A stretch of DNA of 64,000 nt from Dallia pectoralis (GCA_029465975.1 CM055743.1:18824630-18888629); one strand, 5' to 3'. Shown: positions 34,778 to 48,149, counted from the first letter of the stretch. Numbers and translations are program-made. The notes: generated by a model from the sequence alone, not told the origin.

Positions 34778-35216
34778 AACTTTTAATACAAAGAACCGAA
34801 AGAACGAGATCGCGGGTACAAGCGGCCGAAATGGGTTTTCTCAGAAAGGTGGCTGGCCTCTCCCTTAGGGATAGGGTGAGAAGCTCAGTCATCCGAGAGG
34901 AACTCGGAGTAGAGCCGCTGCTCCTTTGCTTAGAAAGGACCAGTTGAGGTGGTTCGGGCATCTTGTACGAATGCCACCTGGGCGCCTCCCTAGAGAGGTG
35001 TTCCAGGCACGTCCAGCTGGGAGGAGACCTCGGGGAAGACCCAGGACTAGGTGATATATCTCCACACTGGCCTGGGAACGCCTCGGGATTCCCCAGTCAG
35101 AGCTGGCTAATGTTGCCCGGGAAAGGGAAGTTTGGGGTCCCCTGCTAGAGCTGCTACCCCCGCGACCCGACCCCGGATAAGCGGTTGAAGATGAGATGAG
35201 ATGAACTTTTAATACA
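34778..35216 (+). mobile_element. 5'-truncated LINE insertion with 13-bp target duplication
   Basis: The element body spans 34791-35203 and ends in a short (gatga)n-type tail. The 13-base aacttttaataca lies on both sides (34778-34790 and 35204-35216), a target-site duplication. A broken frame reads LRWFGHLVRMPPGRLPREVF and so on, like the extreme C-terminus of fish L2/Rex-type reverse-transcriptase ORFs, followed by cgcgacccgaccccggataa gcgg, a familiar fish LINE 3' end. Family assignment is tentative. It is 5' truncated and cannot move by itself. Confidence 0.75.
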
Positions 35217-35509
35217 GAGTCATCCTGTTGGGCCGGTGTATTTTAATGTTATAGTTATATAGTTTATTTTATTGAACTATAAAATATTGTTGACGATAAC
35301 CACAGGCCTTATGTATATAACATGTTGCAACGTCATTAGATTTATTTTATAGTCCTAAGCATAATTATAATTTGCTTAATACCCAAAACGTAATTTTAAA
35401 TGTTAGGAAAGTAACACATTATTGACCACACTCGGCTACTCAAATGCCTTGACCTCTTTGACCTCCGCCCCCCCTTGACCTCTGCCCCCCCGTGGGTTTG
35501 ACCCACCGA

Positions 35510-35542
35510 TGACGTCAGAATCTGCTCCCGTGAAGATGGCGG
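35510..35542 (+). promoter_or_regulatory. rnf115 core promoter sites (CRE and YY1)
   Basis: A perfect CRE, TGACGTCA, lies at 35510-35517. The start codon is inside aagATGGCGGag (35533-35543), the YY1-type motif often found at the translation start of housekeeping genes. Together they mark a TATA-less promoter with a very short 5' leader. Confidence 0.6.
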
Positions 35543-38500
35543 AGGCTGCCGAGGAACCACAACACCGTTATTTCTGTCACTGCTGTAAGGGGGAAACTGA
35601 CCCCAAACTCCCGGTGAGTTGGACACACATACGGCTTTATTTATCCGTGTCTATATGAATCGGATTAATTGCGTAGTTGCATAATGTGTGTATGAGTTAG
35701 TTTGGCAACACGGTCCGAAATAAACCACTGAAATACTATAATGAGTAAATGTGAATGTGACTATTATACTGATGGTGTCACTAGGTTAATAAACTCCATA
35801 TGTTGCATTGGATTAATGCGCTGTTAGAGGAGTTGCTGTTGCGAATATATCCGAGGATCCAAGTTGCGAGTTAAGAGTCGTTGCCATATTTAGACGCACT
35901 GGTGTCGCCAGTTTGTAATCGCAACTGCATATGGGGAACATATGGGAGGGGAGGGGAGTGGGTGGGGCTGCCCGGGGTGGAGGGGAGGGGGGACGGTTCC
36001 TGGTTGGTGATACCTGGGGTGGAGGGGAGTAAGGAGGGGTGTGGGTGGTGTTACCGGGTGGGGGGGGGTGTTGCCGGGGGTGGAGGGAAGTGGGTGGTGT
36101 TACCGGGGGTGGAGGGAGTGGGTGGTGTTACCCGGGGTGGAGGGGAGGGGAGTGGGTGGTGTTACCCGGGGTGGAGGGGAGGGGAGTGGGTGGTGTTACT
36201 CCACCGGCGCGTTATTCGAACAGCTGATTGTATTCATATTTTATATGGTTGTATTCATATTTTGACGCGTGTGAGCAAGTGTTTCTTTTCTGTTGTCATG
36301 TTTTTAAGCGTTTATTAATTTATTCGCTAGGAATTCACATGCCCCCGGTGTGAGTCCGATTTCATAGAAGAGGTGACAGGAGACTCCAGGTAAAATGTTT
36401 GAAGTGTTGTAGATTCTAAGTTCGAAACATGTTCAGCATAGAACATCTCACCATGATGACTAGGTGAATTAAATCTTAATCACACTGCTGGCTTGCTCTA
36501 CCAGGAAGTTGCTTACTCTCGTCTAACACATACATACAAGATGGACAATGTGTTCCCAGGGCAACAATTAGGATTCAGCTTACCACCAGAAGGCACCAAA
36601 GTGTGACCAGGGGAGGCAGTCTTTAATCAACAGCAATAGAACCAAGTTCAGAAAATGTTGAGCCAATATCCAACAAGTTAGGCTTTGGGCATTGTCAGTA
36701 TGCTTTAATCAGGATTACATTTCCTGGCAATGACTCTGTGTATTTGCATTTTTCTCAAATGTATCTATGTGAAATGGGTTAATAGAAATATGTTTTGAGG
36801 TTAGCTCTCTTTTTCAGTCTCCTGGAGAACAACAGCACCGTGGAGGAAAGCGATGACACGGGCGCACTCTTTTCAGAGGTATGTGAAAGTTTGTTTTCTA
36901 ACCCTTTTTCCCCTAACAAAATATAACCTGAATATACTGTTCTGCTTTTTCTCATCCAAGCTGTGGCAGCTGCTGTTTATGGAACGGTCCGCCCTCCTCT
37001 CTGACCCTCCTACAGCCTCGGAGACTGACCAAAGCCACATACAGGCTGCCGCCGACAGTAATGTAGTGGAGTATGACCCAGAGGGTCCTTCTGAAGCGCC
37101 TGTGGCCCCTGTGGAAAGCACAGAGCCTTTAGAGCCTGAACCGGAACGCCTCTCTCACCCACCTAGCCAGGGGAGGCAACAGTCCCGCACACCTGCAGTA
37201 GAGGGGTTAGTAAAGATGCTGATTGCACCCAACCCTAACCTGTCTAGTAGTGTTCTATTATCCACTCACCATTCTGTATCACTGAGATGCCACCAATGAC
37301 TTCACCAGAACAGGAAAAAATAAACCTAAAAAAATAGAAGAATAAAACATTTAATGACTTCACCAGAGCAGGTGAAAAATAAACCTAAAATAAAGTATAC
37401 ACGACCGTTTGTTCAATAAGTTATTTTTAATAATTTATTCTGAAACGACATAGAAAACAAATTGCAAGAAATTATCACTCTGTCATTTTTACACCTGGAA
37501 CGTAACTAGATACAATTAGGGAAAGAAAATAATTTCCTATTTCATCCATATTGTCTTCAGTATATCCAGATTGGAATATAGTTTAATTAAGTATAGACAA
37601 AAATTGACAAAAAGGTAAATAATTACAAAAACAAGAATTGAATTTGTTTAATTACGATGAGTTATATGTAGTTCCACTGAGCAGCATTGATAAATGATTA
37701 ATTATGAAGCACAAAATAAGGTAACGAAGGCCCTGTACAGTTGTGCAGCTGCCAAATGCATAATGAATGAGAAGGGAAACTTTTTCGGCTTGCTAAACTT
37801 TACCAACTGGTATTTTTAGTGCCCAAATGCATGATAAGTTTTATTAAAAGAAACAGAGATGTTACAATGTGGTTAACAGTTTACTGTCAACCCTTATTTT
37901 GGGTGTGTTGCAGTCATCAAATTTGAAATGAGTGTGTACTTTTAAAAATAGATTAAATTCACAAAGGTAAACATCCAATAATGTGTTTTCAATATAATAC
38001 AGGATGAATTGAATGTTGAAATGACTCTTTATAATTTTCGCATTTTCCATACTGTCCCAACGTTTTCGTAATTAGGGTTGTACGAGCCGGTATCGAGTCC
38101 TTGTGCTCTTACATAATGACGATATATAACGCAATTACACAAATGGCTATTACAATGACATGAATCAAATTATTCCCTTTAGTTTGGAGGACTGTCACAC
38201 ATAGAGTAATTTCAAACATTATACAATACCGTCTGTTTGAAATGCTATGGTACTGGGTGCGTTTATATAATACGTTCACAATGTTGTTATGCTTTTCTTT
38301 AGTATTGTGCAGCAGTTTTTAGCAGGTCTGTTTGCCAACAATGGAAACCCTGGGATCGCACCAGCTGCTCTGTAAATAAGTATTAAGCATAATCTATTTT
38401 TACCTCATAATAATTTACCTACTAGTTTTAGGTATTCTAAACGTGTATGTGTGTGTATGTGTGTGTGTGTGGGTCTGTCTGCCTTTCTCTTGTCTTTCTC

Positions 38501-41500
38501 AGATCTGGCATGCTTCATTCAAACCCAGGGGACTATGTCTGGGGTCAGGGAGGTCTAGACGCTGTTATCACTGAGGTCAGTAAAGTCGCCGGGACCAAAG
38601 TCTTGGCTTGAACAACAGGCCCACGCTGACACCCCGATACATCTCTGTCGTTTTTTGCCTCTTTCATTCCTCTAGTTGTTAGGTCAGTTTGAGAGCACGG
38701 GTCCGCCTCCTGCGGAGAAGGAGATGATCTGGTCCCTCCCCATGGTCCGCGTCTCTCAAGAACAGACAGGTGTGTTCCAGCCAAGCCACAGTTCACCACT
38801 TCCAGCGTCATAGGTGCAGAGTCTGATGCTAAGTATCACCAGCTAACCCCTGTTATGGACATGTTAGTCTAGTATATTTCAGTAATCCTGAAGATTAAAG
38901 ATGGCATACTCAGATTAGCCATCCTATAGACCTTCTAGGGTGTCAGCACCTTTACCTGCACTGCAAGTCATTGTGATCTCTTTTTATGTAAACATTTTTC
39001 CCTGAATGCCACATTGGTAGACGACTGCCTTGCAGATAGCAGCGTATTTGTGAGACCGTGTTTCAAATCGGCCAGAAGTGCCATTTTTTGGGGACGGGGT
39101 TGGTAATTAAATAATTAATTAATCATATTTTATTTATTAATAATTACATTGTGCCAGCTTTGTCTCCTGTAAACTCAATTGAGATAGGTCAGAGAATGTT
39201 TGTTTCCGGTATAGCGTGCGTTTTTTACGATGAACGTTCCTCTTTCTCAGATAGCAGACTGGAGTGTCCGGTGTGCAGAGAGGAGTACAGGGTTGGAGAG
39301 TCGGTCAAGAAGCTGCCCTGCATCCATTACTTCCATAGTGACTGCATAGTGCCTTGGCTTGAACTGGTAAGTGGGGGGGGCTATATATGTGGAATGTGGG
39401 CGTGTATGTGGAATGTGGGCGTGTACGTGGAATGGCTATGTGGAATTCCAGATGGGCAGCTAGTTAAACAGAGATTATAAACTTTTTGCCTGAATCTATC
39501 CTGGTTTTCCTAAACCGTGTCCAACAGCTATTTTCTAGCAACATGAATGACCCAAGACTCGTTTGGCTGAGGCCCTTGATGACGTTCGTAGGCGTTGTGC
39601 GACATCCTGTGAAGTTGCTGTCCTGGAGGGCATGCTCCCAGATGCAATGGGGTTATGGCAACACGTGTACTTGATGTCGGTTCACCCTGAAACCATGCTC
39701 TCAATGGTGCTTCTGGAGGAGTCAATGGTGCTTCTGGAGGAGTCAATGGTGCTTCTGGAGGAGTCAATGGTGCTTCTGGAGGAGTCAATGGTGCTTCTGG
39801 AGGAGCCAATGGTGCTTCTGGAGGAGCCAATGGTGCTTCTGGAGGAGCCAATGGTGCTTCTGGAGGAGCCAATGGTGCTTCTGGAGGAGCCAATGGTGCT
39901 TCTGGAGGAGTCAATGGTGCTTCTGGAGGAGTTAATGGTGCTTCTGGAGGAGTCAATGGTGCTTCTGGAATAGTTTGTGACGGTGCTTCTGGAGGAGTTT
40001 GTGACGGTGCTTCTGGAGGAGTTTGTGACGGTGCTTCTGGAGGAGTTTGTGACGGTGCTTCTGGAGGAGTTTGTGACGGTGCTTCTGGAGGAGTTTGTGA
40101 CGGTGCTTCTGGAGGAGGTTGTGACGGTGCTTCTGGAGGAGTTTGTGACGGTGCTTCTGGAGGAGTTTGTGACGGTGCTTCTGGAGGAGTTTGTGACGGT
40201 GCTTCTGGAGGAGTTTGTGACGGTGCTTCTGGAGGAGTTTGTGACGGTGCTTCTGGAGGACTTTGTGACGGTGCTTCTGGAGGAGTTTGTGGCGGTGCTT
40301 CTGGAGGACTTTGTGACGGTGCTTCTGGAGGACTTTGTGACGGTGCTCAGGGACAGGAAAGATTCGCTCAGTCGCCATAAGTGCCACCTCTGTGTCTGTG
40401 AAGTGGGAGCATTTCAGGACCTTGGTGTTTTGCGCACAAAACCTTCTCCCTGACGGCAGACTAGTCATTGCTCACAATCCATGATAATTGAGTTAGAGCC
40501 ACGTGTGGCCACGAGATCATGGGTAAACACAATTAAGGAGCCCCGTGTTGAGTGTCAACAGGGTGGAAGTGACATCGCCAAATCCTCACCACTAGGGGTC
40601 ACTCCACCGGGATGAAAACGGTTGAGCAGGATCTGGCCCCCGATATGCCTGCTTACTGACAAGACTTGAAGGCACTTTGGTGTCGGCTTGTCCAGGTGGG
40701 ATAGAGAAAGTAATTTGCAATAGTTCCCAGATGGTGTTTACAGTGTGTGGACGTGAGCCTTGAACAGCCTTTCAAAGCATTATAACCAAATTGGCAGGTT
40801 AATGCTAGAATCTGCAGGCAAACGCTCCCGCTACTTGATCTGTGCCTGCCCTGGAGGCCGTGGCCTTGCTAGAGTCAACATGCATGAGAGTCCTACAGAG
40901 ATCTTGATCTCACTGTCTACATTGGCAATGGGAGCGCTCGCCTGTCTGTGTGTTGGTTTCCTTGATGTGTGCAGATTTTTTGCCTTTGTGGTTGTGAGGT
41001 GTCAGTTTGTGTGATCTAGCTGGTTTCTCTTTTATAAGATGTTGTTATCTGAAGAACCCGCCACACTCTGTCTTCACCATTGAAGCGAGGCTCTGAACTT
41101 GCCAATATACTGCTCTTTATCGTCTTTGCTTTGCGAAGATCGTAGTTTGTTCTCCGACATGTCTCTCTTGCCTTAAATCTGTTACATGCATTTTAACACA
41201 CTTTCGGTATTGCACATAAAATGCCATTCACATGCTTTATTTAAAGATATATTTTCATGTATTTATGCTTTAATAATAGACACTGTGAGTGAAGGATGAA
41301 GGAGAAAATGTTTTGCTTAAAACCACTATTGCTTCCTGCTTCCCTTTTACTCATGAACAAACAAGAATGAGCCAAACAGAGGCTTGGTCTGGCTTGCCCT
41401 GGGGGTTGGGGGGTCGGGGGGTTGATGATCACACTTGTTCTCTTAGCTTGTCACACGGGCGAGTGTAAAATAGGACATTTGGGGGGCACCTTCCTAAAAT

Positions 41501-42057
41501 CCCCTTTGATAAAATATTGTGTCAAAATTATTGGCACCTCTGTTTTCTGTACTTTGTGCACCGTCCTTCAAAGGTTAGGATGCCGACTGAGGCTTTACTC
41601 GCATTTTCTATGAGATGAGAACATTTCAATAGGGATTTGAGAATATTCCTCTAAACAGAACTTTTCCACTACCTTGAGTCCCTTCATTCTTTGTTATGGA
41701 CTCTTCTCAATTCATACCACAGGTTTTCAATGTCAATCAAGTCCAGAGACTGAGATGGCTTTTGCAAATCATAGCTTTTTCGGTTTTGCTTGTCCTCGTT
41801 GTCTTTCTGGAAGATTCACTTGTGGGCAAGTTAAATCTCCTTGGCAGAGGCAACAATGTTCGTGGCTGTAATGTATGACGGATATGAAAAAGAAAAAAAA
41901 GATGTTTTGACATCAATCTATTTTCCCACAGCATGACACATGTCCGGTGTGTCGTAAAAGTCTTGACGGCGTAGACCAGAGCATCCAGACCTCATCTGAA
42001 CCCCTGGAGTCCCCATGCATAAGAACTGACCCTCAGGAGGAGAGCCAGGCTATTTGA
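35536..42057 (+). CDS. rnf115: E3 ubiquitin-protein ligase RNF115 (BCA2/ZNF364)
   Basis: RING-H2 ubiquitin ligase of the RNF115/RNF126 pair. Exons: 35536-35613, 36331-36389, 36818-36878, 36961-37205, 38303-38371, 38503-38575, 38676-38769, 39251-39366, 41932-42057. Phases agree, giving 306 aa (human about 304). The N-terminal zinc ribbon is CHCC (about 14-17) with CPRC (about 30-33), which in this family binds ubiquitin and BAG6-type clients. The middle is acidic and Pro-rich, then LHSNPGDYVWGQGGLDAVIT and ESTGPPPAEKE, both family signatures. RING-H2 ligands: C232, C235, C250, H252, H255, C258, C269, C272. CIVPWLELHDTCPVCRKSL fits RNF115 better than RNF126. AATAAA at 42206-42211 is the likely polyadenylation signal. 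Intron 1 has G-rich repeats and intron 8 two minisatellites. Confidence 0.95.
35940..36205 (+). repeat. G-rich repeat in rnf115 intron 1
   Basis: Units of about 25-30 bp such as gtgggtggtgttacccgggg tggaggggaggg repeat irregularly. The plus (non-template) strand has dozens of runs of three or more G separated by short loops, so G-quadruplex formation and R-loops are plausible. Confidence 0.8.
39699..40350 (+). repeat. Two adjoining minisatellites (21 bp, then 24 bp) in rnf115 intron 8
   Basis: From 39699 to about 39970 a 21-bp unit (tcaatggtgcttctggagga g) repeats about 13 times. It then changes to a 24-bp unit (tttgtgacggtgcttctgga ggag) repeated about 16 times to about 40350. Both share the core ggtgcttctggaggag. 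Because both periods are multiples of three, both strands have open frames, which are not genes. Confidence 0.93.
41505..41880. mobile_element. DNA-transposon-like fragment in rnf115 intron 8
   Basis: Text such as caaaattattggcacctct and ttcataccacaggttttcaa followed by tcaatcaagtccagagactg resembles common fish DNA-transposon repeats. No ends or open frame were found, so the family and extent are uncertain. Confidence 0.4.
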
Positions 42058-43550
42058 GGATCTGGCCTCCTTATCTTCTACCACTCTGGCGCCACACCTC
42101 CTCTCCTCATTTTCTCCTGAACAAGGTTCACCGCAGTCCTCATTCAGACTCGTCATCCGTCGCTCCTCTGTATTGATGCCTTATTTTTTTAAGAGACAAA
42201 TTTCCAATAAACTCTGCTTCAATATGAGGAATTAAACTCAGATATTCACCTCTCATATTTCCGTCACCCACTGATCTGCCTTAATCCATATCACCTCACC
42301 TGCAAACAGTACCAAACATAATGTGATGGTTTTTACTTGTCCGCTCGTAGTGATGTTTCCCCTAGTTATGATTGGGTTGGATGATTGTTTCATTCCAAAC
42401 ACATTAAGGGGATCTGAACTCGCCTTCTAGCATTGCCACACTTGCTAAGATAATTTTCTCACAGACAATTCAGGGATTTGAAAAGAAATGGCGTATACTT
42501 GTAAACTCCTTTTAGCATGCTTAAGGGCATTTGGCTTTTGTGAGATTGAGGAGATTACTGGGAGACAACTCCTTCACATCTTTTTAATCTCACATAGCAG
42601 TATTGGTTGGTACTGTTCAAATCTTAAGTCCCCTATTAAAACCAGATGCTGTTTTCAGTCTCAAGTTCCTTTTAAAATTACACCTTAAGGACATCACCAT
42701 TATTATCATTTAATGGGTCTATATATTTATTGGGAATGTATATGTGTAAATGTGTATATACATGCATATGTTTGTTATCAAATACATCTGAACGGCAATG
42801 AGGTGATAATGAGATTTGAAGACTAATAAAAATTACTAGATTGATAAAACAGGTTTGAAAAACGTGTCATAATTGAAGGCCAAATATTTCCTCAACTATT
42901 CAGCACCAGAAAACATCCTAAATGTAGTAGCACTATTCAGTGTAGTGCAGGTGTTGGCAGCGGGCCGCTCATTAACCTGAACCGTGCTGCCTTCGACAAT
43001 TGTTTTAGCAGCCCAAAGTTATTCATTTAAGAAAAATACGAAGAAAACCAATAATCGATTTAGGATATGGCTTTTTACATAAGAAATTACGCCTATCCGT
43101 AGTCCCTATTCTACACAGAACAGTGGGCACGCACTCACGTAAAGACTGTCCTTCGTTTTCTCGTGCAATTATATATGATATATATATAAGGCTATACGCA
43201 TCAACCTTAAACAGATTCTGATAGTTTACACATTCTGGTAATGGTCTGCTGTCTTTGCATCAGCTATTCATTCCACTTTCGTTATTATGGCAAAAATACC
43301 CTTAAAATGGGGGCATTTTAGCACCCACAGGAGAAAGTGCATGTCCAGTAGCCTCCCATACGACATCTGCCCGGTGCCTCCTTTCCTCCTCCTCGCCCTG
43401 CTGCCCATCTCCCCTCCTCTCCCCTCCCCGTGTGACTGAGAGTGCCCGTGTTGTACTGACAGAAACGATACGGGCTTACAGACATGGAGGCCCGATTAAT
43501 GACAGAGACCCATTCCGACACGTCTCGGCTCAGCTAACGTTTCACCAGAG
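42058..43550. other. rnf115 3' region and intergenic DNA
   Basis: Beyond the polyadenylation signal at 42206 the stretch is AT-rich, with small open frames on both strands and no recognisable gene. Confidence 0.45.
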
Positions 43551-44828
43551 AGGAGGTCCGGTCGCGTTTGGGGATAATATCAAGGATACCAATTGCTGTG
43601 AGGAGAAAACAAACTGGTTGAGGGGGCAGAAATAGAGGGAGATCCATTTCGGGTCTCTGTTGATTCAACGCAGCCGCCATTTTGTTGACAGTTCGTGTTT
43701 TTTTAATAACGTACACAGCGCTGCATACATTTAATTTAATTTGCACACATATATGCTTCCTTAGCTATTTCTGAACGTTTTGCTGTTGCATTTGTCTTTC
43801 CTCGTTTGATAAAAGAAAAGCCACGGATGGACAACAGAAGCTGATATTTGCTAACGTGCTAGCTAGCTTGTAGCTAAATATTATTGCATCGTTCGCCGTC
43901 ATAGCTTAGCGTTAGTCACATAGCTTAGCGTTAGCCGCAGAGCTAGCGTTAGCCCCATAGCTTAGCGTTAGTCACATAGCTTAGCGTTAGCCGCAGAGCT
44001 AGCGTTAGCCCCATAGCTTAGCGTTAGCCACATAGCTTGCAAGAGTCGTAAAAATGACAGGACATGTTATATCGTTCTTTGGTTTCGTACTCATTTCCTT
44101 ATTTGTGAACTTTATCAAACAAAACGGATACTATTAAACTATGTAACGCTGTCAACTGGATATATTTCACTGTATTTTACAGGTATGGCCACGTTGCTAT
44201 AAATCTAAGTTATCCTAGCATTGCTGCCCACATATTACCGTTGGCTTGCTAGCAGGCACCATCGATACAATTTAGCTTTAGCATTTGTTATTATTGAACG
44301 ACCTATAGCTTATTGATGATAAACAACATAATAAGCTCAATACATACATTTAATCAATTCTCAGGAGTACAAGATATATTTTGCCTGGCTACTTTCCCCC
44401 TTTAAATATACAAATGGCATCAATAATTTACCGCCTTTAAGGGTCAGTCTAATAACTTAGTTTTTTTATTATATATTTTCTTATGCAATATTATTATCAT
44501 GTGTTGGTTTGGGTCAGTGTTATCCAATAATAGCTGAATTATTAGTTAGTTATACAGTTATAACTGAGCACGTTGCTTATAACAGCTATATTACAAACAG
44601 TATTACCAATACAATTGGTACTTTTTAAATGGATTTCTTTTGAGGATCTGTCAGAATTCACAATTCATCACCGAAAATGGACTTATAATATTTATATTTT
44701 GTTATCTTTGCGTTTTTTTGTTGCAAATCAGCAGTTGGGACATAAATACTGTGGCCACCATGTTAATACGCACGAAGGGAGGATTTCCATCAAAATAATG
44801 TGAACAGTGTTTTTGGACTCCTACGGAG
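43551..44828 (+). promoter_or_regulatory. Probable ash1l promoter and untranslated exon 1
   Basis: A YY1-type site CCGCCATTTTG at 43674-43684 in a locally GC-rich patch suggests the transcription start. A strong donor (ctacggag then gtgagt, GT at 44829) could end a non-coding first exon, or a second untranslated exon, joining to the acceptor at 48149. Between them, 43900-44040 has a tagcgttagcc-type tandem repeat. No coding potential is seen. Transcript data would be needed to fix the exon. Confidence 0.4.
43900..44042. repeat. Short tandem repeat with TTAGC motifs
   Basis: About eight copies of (c)atagcttagcgttagccac / agagctagcgttagcccc, grouped in a two-to-three unit higher-order pattern. 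Confidence 0.8.
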
Positions 44829-47800
44829 GTGAGTGGATGCATGTCGTTTATAACATACATTCTGACATACTTACGGGCTATTATAACAGTTCACATTTTT
44901 TATAATAATTGTCCATCTTCATTATGGACGCATATGTTTTTTGATCGATAGTGATCACACTATCCCCGCACCCATCTTTATCAAACGTTTTCGCACGAGG
45001 TGATTTGATATTATTGTGGTTCATGCATTTTTATATTCAATGCATTTTAGTATTAGACATTTTTGCCTGTATGTTTTGAAACATAGTAGCTGAATATGCG
45101 ACCAGGATATGACTAAGCATTGAGGTTGACACGTAACGTAATTTAATTTCTAACTGTTTGTAGCTTGGGTATCTTTTACTAGTTGAGTTAGTAGTGGTTC
45201 TTAACCTCTGCCTACAATTCTTAATAACGCAGATAGTTTCCTTGTAAAGAGAAGAAAAGTACACAACAAACTCCCCATTTACTATTTGAACCTGTCCATG
45301 ACCTTATCCTACCAGCACATATTTCCACATAACCTTCAGATACACCCAGTCAGAGTAGTATTCTACTATTATACTGACTTTAGTTTATTGCCCAGTTCTC
45401 CTGTTGATTACTGACAACAGGTGCATATCCCACAGAATGACTGGCATAAAGGGCAACGCTGTCGCTGACTCTCACAATATTATTTTTAAAATAAACAAAT
45501 TAAGTTCTGGGATTTATCACACTTGCTGGAGAAATAATAAACTATCTAGCCTAGTTTGAACCATACTGTAATAGCTAAGATGTCAATTATGGTTATTGAC
45601 AATATCAACTGCCGTTGGTGGTTTTAAAACCAAAGCGTTTTATATTGGTCCAGAGCATGCTGTCAAGGCTGTTTTTGATACTACTCCACGGACCAAAAGT
45701 GAAATCAGCAGTTCCGAACAACTATGTGCAACAGATGGGAGGGGGCTCTCAAAGTTGTTTACTATGTTCCCATTTCAACATATTCCTCAGACGTTGTTAT
45801 TCTGTCAAGCAGTTTCCCTGAAAATTCTGTCATTCCTTTGCGGGCCTGTCGCTGGCTGTTTCATTGCTTTTAGACGATTCGTTGATCTCAGAATGCTCTT
45901 TCATAATAGGGATTGAAAGGAATATTCAGTTGTGTATATATATGCATTGTCTTAGTGAAATAATGTTCCAGTTTCGTCTGTGCGCTCAGTAGGAGTAGAC
46001 CCTCTGTATGTCAATCTCTAGTAGACTAATCAATATATAAACTCTTCCGCTAACCGAAGAACAGTTTAGATCTGCCTCTCCCTATGGGCTTTGTATTGAC
46101 ACATAAGCCTAATTAGTGGAATGAACAGGTATCTTAGAATTAGCAAACAGTTATAGGGGTATTCTGTTTATGCAAATCCCCTCGTTAGACTAAAACAGTC
46201 ATGAATCAGATTTGACTGTTGTCTTGTTCTGCCAGTAGCCATTTCCTCGCTAATTCTGCTGCTTGTTTTTATGCACACTCAGATCAGCACAAGGTATGTA
46301 ATGACAATGCAGAGACCACAACAACAGTCTTTGAAAAGCAGCTAGTAAAAAAACTAGAGGGGGATGACTGTCACAAAATGAAGGCAGGGTATGGAGGAAA
46401 ACAGGGGAGAAACAATGGGGGGGACAAAATGTGTTTTTGATTAGTAGGAAATAGGAATACAGCGACTGCAGTATGTTGGCTTTCGTCAGACTCAAGATTT
46501 CCCAAGAAAACGAGAGAGATGAGGGAATGGATAGAAAGGGGAGATAAGAAGAAGTGTGAAGTTGATGGATTACATTAGAAAGGGTGTGATTTGAGTGTCA
46601 GAGGGGGGGTGGATCATTCAAGTAAACACGGAGACGCTGGATCACAGTGAAAGTGAAATGCTGCTCTCCTTCCCAGTACATTAGAAGTTACTAGTAAAAC
46701 CCCAGACGTTGTGCTCCTTCCCAGTATAGTAGAAGTTACTAGTAAAACCCCAGACGTTGTGTTCCTTCCCAGTACATTAGAAGTTACTAGTAAAACCCCA
46801 GACGTTGTGCTCCTTCCCAGTACATTAGAAGTTACTCGTATAACCCCAGACGTTGCTCTCCTTCCCAGTACATTAGAAGTTACTTGTAAAACCCCAGACG
46901 TTGTGCTCCTTCCCAGTACATTAGAAGTTACTCGTATAACCCCAGACGTTGCTCTCTTTCCCAGTACATTAGAAGTTACTTGTAAAACCCCAGACGTTGT
47001 GTTCCTTCCCAGTATAGTAGAAGTTACTAGTAAAACCCCAGACGTTGCTCTCCTTCCCAGTACATTAGAAGTTACTAGTAAAACAATAACCCCCGAAAAC
47101 AAGTGTTCGCGCACACTTTTGGATGTTGTCAAAGTTAGAACTATCTCTCTCTGACTGCTTTATCTGATGACTTTCCCCAAGCTCAACTAAGTGACTATGG
47201 TAGCGCTTGTCGCCACAGTAGGCCAGGCACTCAGACAGCATGCTGCTCTGTCTCGCGTTATCTTATTGGCTACTGCAAAGGGGCTGGGAACAGCAGCCGG
47301 ATCCTCTGTTTCACTGAGGGCCAAATGTGCTGAGGTCACAGTTCTGAATCCCCTTCAAATTACTTCACCCAGAGAAAGCACCTGCCCGGGGCGAGCGCGC
47401 ATTACACCGCTCAGTGGCTGTAGGGAACCCAAGCAGAACATTTCTTTCTTACGGACGCGTCGGTTCTCAGAGAACACGATTAAAGGAGCCTTGCCGCAGC
47501 CCCCAGCTCGGAGACACGATCAAATGAGAACATTCTCGAGAATGGTTTAGTTAACAGTTTCTTCTGTATCACCTGTGGAGCGATTGCGTGTTCGGTTGTA
47601 ATTACTAGATTACCCATCATTCTCTGTAACTTCATCTGCGGGTCAGAACATAGACCTCAGGGGTTGGATCAATCATATTGGCGGAGGCGTGCTTGTCTAA
47701 GATCAGGTCAACTTTGTCTAAAGCATCTACTTTTTGCCATGATTTTGACCAAATCCATTTTAAACCACACCTGATATTCTAAGCTGCTTGTTAGTGACAT

Positions 47801-48149
47801 GCATTCCCCATTCCTTCGAGGGCTGGTCAAAGTTCTAGTACTTTAGTGGGTGGTTTGTATTAAGGTCTTATGCATCAAAACTACACATACATTTTAATTG
47901 ATGCCCAGCTGGGTAAATATGTCTGGGTTTTAAGGAAGCACTAAGGATGTACATGTCATTATGTGTATGTGGTAAGCATTTGTCACGCACCTTGTCCTGT
48001 TTACTAGTGTAAAGTGTCAGAAAGAAACGCCTTGTGGTTGGGGGTGTTGTTTCTTTTTTGGTTGACTAAATGCACGCCATTTTCTTTCTTTCACCTTTCC
48101 CCTATCTTGACCTATCCCCTCTCCTCTCCACCTGCTGTTCTCTCTGCAG
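44829..48149. other. Probable ash1l intron 1
   Basis: Unique AT-rich DNA with no recognisable gene, apart from the 48-bp array at 46668-47084. It ends with a good acceptor (gttctctctgcag, AG at 48148-48149). Confidence 0.45.
46668..47084. repeat. 48-bp tandem repeat, about 8.7 copies
   Basis: The unit gctccttcccagtacattag followed by aagttactagtaaaacccca gacgttgt repeats with 48-bp period. Variants (gtaCatTag or gtaTagTag, actAgtaa or actCgtat or actTgtaa) mark sub-types. Open frames on both strands follow from the multiple-of-three period. Confidence 0.93.

Noticed and set aside
46668..47084. CRISPR-like regular array
   Set aside because: The units are contiguous with no unique spacers, and the genome is eukaryotic; it is a simple minisatellite.
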